Positions 34,708 to 46,700 of a stretch of 64,000 bases of DNA are shown here, in pieces; position 1 is the stretch's first letter; each line of letters starts with the position of its first letter. The notes beneath the pieces were generated by a model, which worked only from the letters and a program-made list of their open reading frames with translations, was not told where the DNA came from and did no database searches. Made by a program: the position numbers and the translations under genes. Source of the stretch: Astropecten irregularis (Eukaryota > Echinodermata > Asteroidea > Paxillosida > Astropectinidae); the NCBI GenBank assembly GCA_963971285.1, contig OZ020259.1, forward strand, positions 248,001 to 312,000, in the 5' to 3' direction.

Positions 34708-37700
34708 CTGTAAAATAAAAGAAAAATGAAATTAATAATTGGTTTGAATACTGTGTAACCGACCTTCGCTGTCATCCGAGCGGTATGTCTTGATCTTTAC
34801 CGGAGTCAGCACCGGTCGGTCATTGGGTAGCGTGGCGACAGTGCTGACTCCCAGATCCTGTAATTGATTATTATAGGCCTAACTTACACAACTACAAAAT
34901 AACCACACACAAAAGACTCACACGGGACACGTCTGTTTCCTTTCAAGTCCAGACTCAATCTAATTTAATTAACATAAGCAAACAAGCTTCTTTCACTGCT
35001 GAATTATGAACCAGCATACATCCAATACAACAATTAGCAGAACTAAGCCACGCCCCTTTACTGTGATTGGATGAAAGGTTCAAGGGACGTGACCAGTACA
35101 CAGGAAAGTCAATAGAGGGCGCATCATTTTCCACCGGTGGGAAAATGGGAAGAAACAACTGTGCAGTATAGGAATGTTGCTCACGGCGATGATGTCAATG
35201 CAATTCAGCTACTAAAAATAAACTGATAAAATATTAAACGATTTCATAGGGACGACTGCAAGTCGTCACACTATCCCCTCAAACAAAAACCGAACCCTCC
35301 TGGGTTCGTTCAAGTAAAATATGTGGAGCTGAACTGTAGTGAAAGTTAAACGTAGGTAAGTGAGCAATTAAACAATGATGTTCATCAACGAGAGTAAATT
35401 CTTAAACAGACATCATATTAATAAGTAACTTTGAACCTAAATGTTTTTGGCAAGAATTAAACAGAGGCTCTTCAATCATCGGACAATCGAAATATCATGA
35501 CTTAGGCATAAATTCCGAAACTTTCCTCTCCTTTAGGCAATGTTTGGCGCCAATAACAATCCTCTAAAATGGAAGTAAACTATAACATTCCCTTTTCCTA
35601 TAAAACAAAAACAATCAATCAACAATACAATGTTTCATATTAAAACATCTCGGGATAAAACCCCGAATAATTAAGCATCCAACAATCGTGAAAACATTTG
35701 AAAGTTAACATTAAGTTATATCCGTGAACCGCGATTAAGTTGTCATTGCTCCTGGGCTGCGCTTGGGTGGCCTCGCTCCTCGTCATCCTCGTCGTATGCC
35801 ATGGCGGCAACAGGAACCGTCTCCAACACCAAGGCTAAATCACTCCCGATGCATTTCCGGAAGTTGGCCCTGGTAGTGAGGCCGCTGATGATGCTGCTGA
35901 CTCCCTCAAGTACCTCAGCATTGCCCATGCTCATCATATCGGACGCATTCATCCCGTGCATCAGCGTGGCGAGCAGATCTCTGCTGCTCTGACAAAGTCG
36001 CATGGCCGCTGGACCTTCCCTTCGCATTTTCTTGGAGCCGGGCAAGATGAGGGCTTTATACTTGTCTAAGTATTCAGCCACGTCGCCATCGGGGAAGAAA
36101 CCGTTGTTTCGCCTCATCTCTCTGAGTGATATCACGGTCTGGGCAGCCCACAGCTTGTTGTTTGGTGTGAGCTCCTCCCATCCTAGCGGTGGCCAGGCCA
36201 TCGTGCCCGTCAACCCGATGTCGATCTTAACACCAGTCACGGAACTCCACGCTCGACGTCCTGCTGGAAGTAGTGGGTAGCACCCGTACCGTTTCAACCG
36301 CTCCTCGAGGGTCAACTGCTCCTGTGTAGCCTGAGTTGCATTTGCGTTGTCTATGATGACCTGGCGTTTCGGCTCACTCACAGCTGCTTGATAGTCGTCT
36401 GATGACTGGGTGCAGGCGTCGACAGTAGACCTGGTCGCCCGACTCTCTTTCACGGGTCCAGCGGGTTGCTTCCTTACATTAGGAAAGTAATGTCCCGACT
36501 CGATATCAGCGGGATGCAGACCATACTTGTCTGGGAGTACAATGCGGAATAACCGCATCGATTCAGCATTTTGGCGAACTCCTTGCTGGTCGATGATGAT
36601 AAGTCGCCCATGTTTGTCTTGATTCACCCTTGCTAGCAGAACGACTAGTGCCTTGGCGGTTACAGTGCCGAAAGAAGGTCGCAGAAGGAACTGATAGAGT
36701 CCCCGGCGATCATATGCTTCGTACGCGATCTCGACTACAGGGGAGCGGCCCTCCTCGAAGAAGACATCCTGTAAGATCAGGTTACCCAGAAATTCTTGCC
36801 CGCCTGTAGGGTAATCATCCAGCTTCTCGGCGTAGGACCTCTTGACATTGGTCTCACTGAAGGTGTGGTAGGCTGGAAGTCGTTCCGATTTGAACGGTTG
36901 GCAAACTGATCCATCTTTCTGGCCGGAGAGAAGAACTTCCTCTGAAGCACCCAGTATGTTTCTCGCCGCCCCATGTAGCTGTGTCTTCTGAGATGGAGGA
37001 GCCCTCGTAATCACAGATACTAATCGTGGCTTCTTGGCTGGGGGAACCTGTTCGATCGTCTCAGCACGACGCACCTCTCGGGCGAAGTCGTCACGGTCTC
37101 CATCACACAGTGCTAGTGTGGCTTCCGTACATTGCGAGATCAGACATTCGTCTGATTGCAGGAAAACATCAATCTGGTTGTCAACGCCGTCATCTGGTAG
37201 GCCCATATCTGGTCGAACACTCTGTCTCCTGCGCCATTCCTCCATCGCTTTGCTGGCATCGGCCACAAACTCCGGATCGATCTTGTTGGATATAGGGAAC
37301 GGCCATTGCCTGGGATTCCTGGAGAAGATGTACGCCATTGACAATTGTGCTAGACGGGCTCTCTCCTCATGTCGACGCTTAATGTGACGGATCAAACTAT
37401 CCGGTCTTGTGAATTCCATGGCTGGTTCGCACCAAGGACATATGGTGACGGCTGTCCGATGGACGTGGGCTAGATGATTTCTCAAGAGTGTTAGGGTCGC
37501 ACACTCAAAACCGCAGCTCTTGGGGTTGAATTGACACCGGTAAAACCCTCCTTCTAGTTTCCAATGGCAGTGAGAGCTCATCTTTCTCTTCTTCTTGTGT
37601 CTGCAGACCGTACAGGAGAACTCTACAGGAACAAGCAACAAACAAACAACAAAATTCATAAATACAAAACTCTGCACGCGCATTCGGTGGTAACAAGCCA

Positions 37701-40700
37701 ATCAATTGGCTTTCGAATTATAAACACATTAAACAAAACAGTAATTCATTATGCATTGTCAAAATCGAATCAGCATTTAGCTTCGATGCTCTCGATTTAA
37801 CTGCAGTTAACCCAATACTTTCACAGCTTACTTCGATAACTCCGGGTTAACCCTAGTCTCCGTCCCTTCTCTGAGTTTATCACGGTAGCGGCTTGAATAA
37901 ACAGATATTCAACCGCGCTTCGTCGCACGTGCCAAATCCAATATGGCGTCTGTCTCCTCGGCAACGGACCTACATTCTTTAAACGCTGGTGGCGCTCTTT
38001 ATAACGGTGCGGCAACAGGATCGGGCTGACCCCAACAACAACAAACAACCGAACTTAGTTCTCATTGCATCTGGACGTCATCTTAAATGGGTATCGTGTA
38101 ATGAAACGCGCGTTTCCATAGTACCCATGTAACACTAGTGAGGGGTGATCAGTCCCTTTAGTGACACACGGTGTGGCAAGTGCTTGGATTGAAAGGTATT
38201 TGCATGTTCAATAACTGAGAACAACTTCTGATGTTCGGGTTTCCTTGTGTAGCCGGGAGTTACAGGCGTTCTTTATACCACTGTGGCGGACTTGCACCTT
38301 CGTAGGGCTTCAACCTGTTCAAATGTACCACTTTGGGGTTTGACCGAGGGTGTTTCTGCACTTTATAGATGAGATCATCTATCTTCTGTGTTATCACAAA
38401 CGGTCCTGTCCACTTAGGTATGAGTTTTGAACATACACCACGTTTCCTAGACGGGTCATACAACCACACCGGTTGCCCATGACTCAATGCCCCTTTGTCG
38501 GCCTTCAAGTTGTATTGATACTCCTGGTACTGAGCACTCTGTCGCAGTTTGATTCTAGCTAAATCATGTGCTGCTCGCAGCTTGTCTCTCAGGTTATCTA
38601 CATAATCGTCGTAGTCGTTCACGTCCAACTCATTGGATCTCTCTTCCGCTGGTGAAGCTACCACAGCCTCGAGGGGAAGAGTTACATTTCTCCCGAACAT
38701 CATTTCATTCGGAGTCTTTCCAGTACTCTCGTGCACAGAGGAACGGTAAGCCATCATGACGAATGGTAGAGATTCGTCCCACTTTCGTTGGTCATCTTCT
38801 GCATACATTCTCAACATCGAGAGCAAAGTGCGATTAAACCGCTCTACCATACCGTCACTTTGTGGATGAAATCCAGTCGTGCGTGTCTTATCCATGCCAA
38901 ATAATTTGCATACAGTCTGAAATACACGAGATTCAAAATTTCTGCCTTGGTCGCTATGTATCTGTCGCGCATTGCCGAATCTACACAACACTTCCTTCAC
39001 CAATTTATCGGCTACCGTCACTGCTTCCTGGTTTGGGATTCCAAACGCTTCCGTCCATTTGGTGAAATAGTCGGATACCACCATGATGAACCGATTTCCG
39101 TGATCGGTTTCTGGAAGTGGCCCGAGGATATCAATGGCTATACGCTCCATTCTCTCGCCAACCCTGTATTGCCGTAGTTTGGCTCGCTCTTGCTTCCGTG
39201 GTGGTTTCTTTGATGCGCATTGGTCGCACTGCTTACAGTATTTCTTCACGTCCCCTTTCAAGCATGTCCAGTAGAAATTTCGGCGTATCTTTTCTAAGGT
39301 GCGTGCAACTCCCATATGCCCAGCTGTGGGTGTGTCGTGGAAATGCCGAAGCACCTCTTTATGTTTGGAGTTTGGGACCACGCATTGCCAATGATAATTT
39401 TCTGAGTTTTCCTCGTACCATTTTCTGTACATGACACCTCCAAACACTCGCAAACGCTCCCACTGTCGCCAAAGTGTCTTGAGACGGACGGACCCCGCAG
39501 ATATGTCTTGCCATTGTGGTCTGTTCTGGTTTTCATTCAAAGCATTTACAAGTTGAGCAATATCTGGGTCCTGTTCCTGTGCAGATCTCAATTGGATTGG
39601 ATCCCAGCCATCCAGCCATCCCTGGGTAGGTTGAAATTGTTCCATTGCATCTTTAACTTGACGTCTTGTTGTTATCATCCCCACTGACTCACAAGAAGAC
39701 TTTTGCTTGGAAGATTCATTCAGAATGTCACCGATGTCAGACTCTTCATCTGGCCGACCACATTGAGTGCAAGGCTTCCGAGAGAGGCCATCGGCATTGG
39801 TGTGACGCTTTCCAGGACGATGGGAAATATGTAAGTCAAAGTTACCAAGTTGTTCCAGCCACCTGGCCATCTGACCTTCCGGTTCCTTGATTTTTCGCAT
39901 CCAACTTACTGCAGCATTATCTGTACGCACTTCAACTCGTCTCCCGTAGAGATAATGTTTGTACTGTTTCAAAGCAGTAACTAAGGCACACATTTCTTTG
40001 CGGGTAACGCAATATCTCTGTTCTGCCTTCGTAAACGATTTGCTCATAAAAGCAATCGCACGTTCCTGGTCGCCCTGTATCTGAGATAACACAGCTCCCA
40101 TTGCCTTGTCACTAGCATCCGTGTCCAATATGTATTGACCTTCTGCACACGGGTATGCCAGGATAGGTGTTGATGTCAGAGCTGTCTTCAAAGTCTGAAA
40201 TGCCTTATGACAGTCCTCTGACCAACCAAAACGTACGCCTTTCTCTGTCAACTTATGCAATGGGGAAGCTATCTTAGAGAAATCTCTCACAAATCGACGG
40301 TAATAGCTACAGAGACCTAGAAAGCTTCTGACTTGTGTGACGTTCATAGGTACAGGCCAATCTCTTATCGCTTCAACTTTTGCGGGATCAGTTTTAACAC
40401 CATCGGGAGTCACCACGTGACCAAGGAACAATACTTCCTTCTGAAAGAAAGAACACTTATCCGGTCGAAGCTTCAATCCAGCATGTAGGAGTCGGTCGAA
40501 GACCTTGGCTAGTCTAGAAAGACAACTGTCAACAGTGGCACCGAACACAATGATGTCATCGATGTACACAAGACATTCCTCCCATTGAAGACCACGGAGA
40601 ACAGTCTCCATGAGACGCTCAAAGGTTGCTGGGGCATTGACCAAACCAAAAGGCATAGTTCTGAATTGGTAAAGTCCCATACGTGTGGCAAAAGCTGTTT

Positions 40701-43700
40701 TCTCTTTATCTTTTTCGTCCATTTCTATCTGCCAGTAGCCCGAACACAAGTCCATCGTGCAGAACCATTGAGCACCAGACAAAGAATCCAGTGACTCGTC
40801 AATGCGTGGTATGGGATAGGCGTCTGGAATGGTACATGCATTTACTTTGCGAAAATCTATGCAAAAGCGCCATTCCCCTGACTTTTTCTTGACAAGAACC
40901 ACGGGTGAAGCCCAGGGAGACGAAGAAGGTTCAATAATCCCTCTGTCCAGCATATTCGTTACTTCTTCGCGCTCAATACACCTTCTCTCTATTGGTTGTC
41001 GCCTTGGTGCTTGCTTAATGGGATGGTTGTTTCCCGTGTTGATTGTGTGTTTCACCAGATTCGTGCAACCAAGATCTTCTTTGGATTTGGCGAATACTCC
41101 GCCGTATTTACCAAGTAACTTAGCCAATTCCTGGCTCTCATCATCACTCAACAACGGGGAACTTTCATCCAACAATGTCTGAACATGTCCAGGCACCTCC
41201 TGATCTTGTTGTTTTACATGCATGACAAAGTCTGTTGTGGAACACGGTATTTCGGAGGCTTGTTGGTTGTCACGTGCGGTGCTTACGACAGATGGAAAGT
41301 CGTTTATTGTATCCACTGACTCACAAAGTCCCATAGTGAATCCAGGAGGTAGCTCGACAGTTTCATATCCACAGTTGACGATGCTCATCATTTGGCCCGG
41401 TACCTTAGTGTCCGTGACGCACCTCGCGGCCATAATGTGTTTGGTCGAGAACAGATCCCCACGTGGCTCTATCAAACCTGTATCGGTAAGCTGTCCAGAC
41501 TTAGTAATTTTAACTGGAACCAGTGTCTTTGTATGTGGCGGTACAAAAGTTCTATTTTGTACTTCTACTCTACACACATTTTGTGTTTCATCGCCCGACC
41601 AACAAGGAATGTCTTCACCATCCATCTTCAAAACATGTCGTACAAGACACACTTGACAACGATTTCTACGAAGGAAATCTATACCAAGGATACCATCCGT
41701 TGATATGTTAGCAACTACGATTTGCTGTCTGCGTCCAATATTTCCCAACGTAATAGACTTGGTGATTTTTCCTATAACTTCAAGGTCGACACCATCAACA
41801 CCTGCAAGTGGGGCATCCACTGGTTCAAGTCTAGTAGCCGACTGTCCATTTATCATATCGTAAATCCTTGTCGAGAGCATGGTCACGGTAGAGCCAGTGT
41901 CGACCAAGAAGTTAATTGCAATTCCATCTATTCTGGCTGTCACGTACATACCGGTGTGGTTATTCCAAGGCCCTTCTTGTCCTTTTTCACAAGGCCTGGT
42001 ATCATGGGTCCATTCAGTATCAGTCTGTTTAGGCCCTTTATTCTCCACCCGGCCCCGGCCTAATAAGCTGGTGGATGGTCGTTTCCCGACCATTTGTGTC
42101 CATTGTTGTGTGGTGGTAACCCTTCGTCTCCGTGTTGTGGTGGTCCTTGTCTACGATAAGGACAGTTCCGTCTGGTATGGCCAACATTTCTACATTCATA
42201 ACAAATAATGTCTCGGCTATTCCGTCTCGAAGGACAATTCTTCCGTACGTGTCCTGGGTTGTTACATTCAAAACAAATCACGTCACGGAGCGACTGACGT
42301 CCAGTTGCCACATTATGGGTATCATAATGATGTCTTGCATTTCCCTCATTGCTTGGTATTGGGTTCTCTTGTGCTCTACCCGGTACAAACCCCGAGGCTT
42401 CTGTCGTGTATTCTTTCGCAGTGTCCAGTTTTTCCAAAACTTGAGAGAGAATTTTGGCAACATAGCCCGTCTCATTCTGGTTAGCACTATCAGTTTCCAC
42501 GCCTCTTGCATAACTCCTAGTGTCCTTAATAGATTCCCGGACAGCCTCATATTGTTCAATCGTCATCACGGCTTCGTCTATTGTACTGCAACCCCTATCA
42601 AAGAGTTTGATCCTTAAGCCAGGGCCAACAGCATTCCTAAATGCGTCGAATGCGAGCACTTCTTGGGCTGCCAAATCCATCTGTGGATATGCTTTCTGAA
42701 CCATACTCCAAATATCATCGGCCAGTTTCTGTATTGGTTCGCCAGGTTTTCTACTTCTTCCTACCAGTCTTGCCTTCCACTGCTCTTGTTTCTTTCCGCT
42801 TCCGAAACGACTAGCCATTGTTGTCTCCAAACTGATGTAACTTTCTTTCATTTGCATTGGAAGTCCAGTATAAAACCTCCGCGCGTTACCTTTAAGCCGG
42901 AACGCCAGCATGTGCGCTTTTGTTTTGTCATCCCAGTGACACATTTCAGCACACAACTTAAAGTGTGTAATGTACTCGTTCCAATCGCAATCCTCGTCAC
43001 CAGTAAATGTATCAGGTTGTAGATTCTTGAAGTGGTGAGACTTAACCTTGCCCAATGACGGGTCATGGGGTTCATGCTCCGGTGGTAAATCTTTCCTCTG
43101 TGTTTGTTCTATCAGCGGTTTCTCCAAGTTTCCAGCTGCTATATTCAGACGTCTTAGACTCTCTACGAGTTCAACGTCATTCATCACAGGGGTCTGTTCC
43201 CTGTCTACATCGGAAGCATTACAATCACTTCCATTCTGGTCATTAGAATTTGAGTCATCGGCTTCCGCTTTGCTCTTGAGTTTGAAACTTATGTCTTCGT
43301 CGACCGGAAGAATGATAGGAGAAGCCATACTTTAAGTTGTTCTTGTTTTTGTATGTATGTTTTACGAAAATAATGTTTTTCACCAAGTGGAAAACCGCTT
43401 TAATTTCCACTAGCAAACCCCCGGTGGAAATTCGGTGGGAACTATAACTTCGTGGTGGACACTGCTTTTCCACCAGCAAACCCCGGTGGAAATTCGGTGG
43501 GAACTATAAATTCGTGGTGGCCTGACTGCTTTTCCACCAGCAAACCCCGGTGGAAATTCGGTGGGAACTATAACTTCGTGGTGGACACTGCTTTTCCACC
43601 AGCAAACCCCGGTGGAAATTCGGTGGGAACTATAACTTCGTGGTGGACTGACTGCCTTTTCCACCAGCAAACCCCGGTGGAAATTCCTTTATTCTGAGTT

Positions 43701-46700
43701 TCTATAACTATAATGCAATTCCACGCACTACACGATAATACCATGCAGGCGCTATGAAAGCCTTATGCGTACTGCAAAACTTTCGGTTCGCTGGAACTTC
43801 AAAAGTCCAAAGTAAAATTTTATTCACAAGAACGTAACACACCAGTCAAAATTCATCTGGGTTCGGATCCCTATACGCTGCCACCATTTTGTAACCGACC
43901 TTCGCTGTCATCCGAGCGGTATGTCTTGATCTTTACCGGAGTCAGCACCGGTCGGTCATTGGGTAGCGTGGCGACAGTGCTGACTCCCAGATCCTGTAAT
44001 TGATTATTATAGGCCTAACTTACACAACTACAAAATAACCACACACAAAAGACTCACACGGGACACGTCTGTTTCCTTTCAAGTCCAGACTCAATCTAAT
44101 TTAATTAACATAAGCAAACAAGCTTCTTTCACTGCTGAATTATGAACCAGCATACATCCAATACAACAATTAGCAGAACTAAGCCACGCCCCTTTACTGT
44201 GATTGGATGAAAGGTTCAAGGGACGTGACCAGTACACAGGAAAGTCAATAGAGGGCGCATCATTTTCCACCGGTGGGAAAATGGGAAGAAACAACTGTGC
44301 AGTATAGGAATGTTGCTCACGGCGATGATGTCAATGCAATTCAGCTACTAAAAATAAACTGATAAAATATTAAACGATTTCATAGGGACGACTGCAAGTC
44401 GTCACAACTGCTTCAAACCTCCTCATATTTATAACATTGGATACAGCAAACAGGTTGTGGCGAGTAGCCACATCCAAAATTTATGGCAATTCTGACTCAG
44501 AAGCAAAAACAGAATAATGTTCAATTTCGTCCGATCTGCTAAGCTGAATGAAAACGATATTTGATTATCCAGTCCACCCAATGAACCCGATTTGCAACAA
44601 TTAAAACCTCAGTCTTTAAAACAATTTGAAATTCAGTGTCTAATTAGGGCAGTTGCACGTTTCGCATTAATAGGCACGGTATGTCGGTTTCAATCTGCCG
44701 ATTTGAGAAGAAATGTTAGTAACCAATTGATAGAAAGCAATGTGTTCAGTTGGTATCAAATTGTTTTTAGTACCAACTTAATTTAGTATGTCAATTCATT
44801 TAGTTGATTATAAGAACTGCGTAAAATGATGAATTCACGTCACATTGAATTTGAGGCATCATAGGAAATCCTGTCATTGAAATTAGTCAGCTCAATTTGA
44901 AGAAAATGGGGGAATTCAGTCCAAGACAGCTCCTCTTTAATTCTTAATATTGACATTCGGAGTTCGGAGAGCCGGTATAAAGCCCGTCTATATATACAGC
45001 ATTGATCATTGTAATTTCCCTTGATAAAAGACTTCATACAAATCAAGTATGACCACACAGTGAGAAAGAGCTTTGAATCATTCAATATTTCTAGACCGCG
45101 ATCCAACCTCCTCGACAGGTTTAATAAAAAGCCACGGACTCAAAGACATATGAGCAGTGACAAGCCAATTGTTTCTTTTATTTGCATCTTTACTATATCC
45201 TCCTAGATATTTCAATCAGCTATGCTACTGCCTGACAACACCTTGCCTATATACCTCTATAGTAGATGTAATTCCATCTTATTATACACTAAACTGCTCC
45301 AGGCATCAACCACAATTCCATCCCGTTTCTATGGCAGTGAGGATACGGTGAGATGAGGGGGTGTTAAAGGGAGGTATAGATTCGCCTTTTGATTAAAGGT
45401 GAACTGCAAGAGAAACCTGGAGCCAATTTCATAGAGCTGCGTATATAAGCTGCACCAAAATTTGCGCAAGCACCAAAAACCTTGGTAAATTAAATCATTA
45501 TTCCAGCCAAAACTCCTTGTGAATGTTATGCTCAGCAAACAATGGCCGAATACAAGTCAAAAGCAGTAAACATCACATGGAATTTTGGTTGGTGATCCTG
45601 TTTGATCGAGGAAGACTTTTCATGCTTAAGCAAATTTTGTGCTTAGGCAGCTCTATGAAATTGGGCCCAGGACATGTCACACAGGCAATGTTTATTATGA
45701 TACAACTGTATTTTTAACTAATCACCATCATGACGATAAGATGACACAGAATCGTGTATGTATTAACATCTGTATTGAAATATTTCTTTCTAGCTAACAT
45801 TTGAAACCTCGTCACTTCACAAAAAATATTATTCAGCCACCATTCCAAAAACAGAGACATTACATCTTTAATGTCACAATTACCACTTGATCTTCATAAC
45901 ACCATCTTTAATCGCATGAGATCATCTGATGATTTTTTTTGTTCAACCAGATCAAAATGTTTTTGAAAAATATAACCACACTGCATTGTTTCATCAATAT
46001 GAAACTTGACAGAAACAAACAAATATGTCATCACTCATCGAATGTAAAGGTCGTTGAATAATTCAATTTGCAGATGAATATTTTTGGTATCCATTTTAGA
46101 GACCAAGCCGCCCAGCACAGACTTCATGTAGAGTCTGTCTGCTCAGGACTTCCTGTGGAGAATGTTTGCAAATGTTGAAGGGGTAACTTGACGCACGAAG
46201 CGTGAGAGAACTTCATATGAAGTGCTATATACCTCTCCTGAGAGACAGACCACTGCAACCGTCTATGAGGCCCAGGTTATGAATCTAATTTTCAGATTTT
46301 AGGAATTACTGGAGCCAGTGTTACTGGGCAGCTTAATAGAGATAACGAATGCACACAGGAGTTAGTACGTGTCTGGTTTTTACCAAACTCACTGCAATAT
46401 TTTAGCCGGACGAATCTCGGCAATAATTTCAGCTTCGCGCGAAAACATGCTAATCTACATGCTAATATGTTAATCTTGCCCGTGATTTTCATGATTTTTC
46501 TAAGTTTAACATTTCTTTCTCTTAAAATATTCTGCACAGCTCAGTTGGTAAGAGTGCCGGTACGGTATTTCGGAGGTCGCTGGTTAGAACCCCTCTCCAG
46601 TCAATTTTTTTCTTTGTTCACTTTTCAATTAATCATCAAATAACCATAAGAGAACCTGAATGAACAAAGATAATTGACTATTGGGGTCACCACTAACATA

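Larger units (their letters stand above)
34754..44406 (-). mobile_element. Complete Ty3/gypsy-class LTR retrotransposon with three ORFs
   Basis: 9,653 bp flanked by a 4-bp target duplication ACTG (34750-34753 and 44407-44410). LTRs of 517 bp with TG...CA ends look identical by eye. Reading on the minus strand the order is 5' LTR (44406-43890), primer-binding site, leader with tandem repeats, gag, pol (protease, RT, RNase H, integrase), a third ORF, polypurine tract, 3' LTR (35270-34754). Protease-RT-RNaseH-integrase order places it in Ty3/gypsy (Metaviridae). All frames are open, so it is probably young and possibly active. It sits in the sulfotransferase intron in the gene's own orientation. 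Confidence 0.96.

Noticed and set aside
34708-34775. The first 23 codons of the uninterrupted sulfotransferase frame as its N-terminus
   Set aside because: They cross a strong acceptor (TTTTATTTTACAG) and run into the LTR; the codons are intron. Exon 1 at 53364-53605 supplies a proper anchor in matching phase.
37630-37701. Signal peptide or membrane anchor at the start of the third retrotransposon ORF
   Set aside because: The hydrophobic run is the translation of a polypyrimidine splice tract; the likely start is the ATG at 37581.
35743-37701. An envelope gene
   Set aside because: No surface/transmembrane layout, cleavage site, fusion peptide or C-terminal anchor; C2H2-like fingers instead.
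43383-43690. CRISPR-like array
   Set aside because: Adjacent tandem units without unique spacers, inside a eukaryotic retrotransposon leader.
38568-43697. Plus-strand ORFs opposite gag and pol
   Set aside because: Shadows of the minus-strand coding frames without domains.
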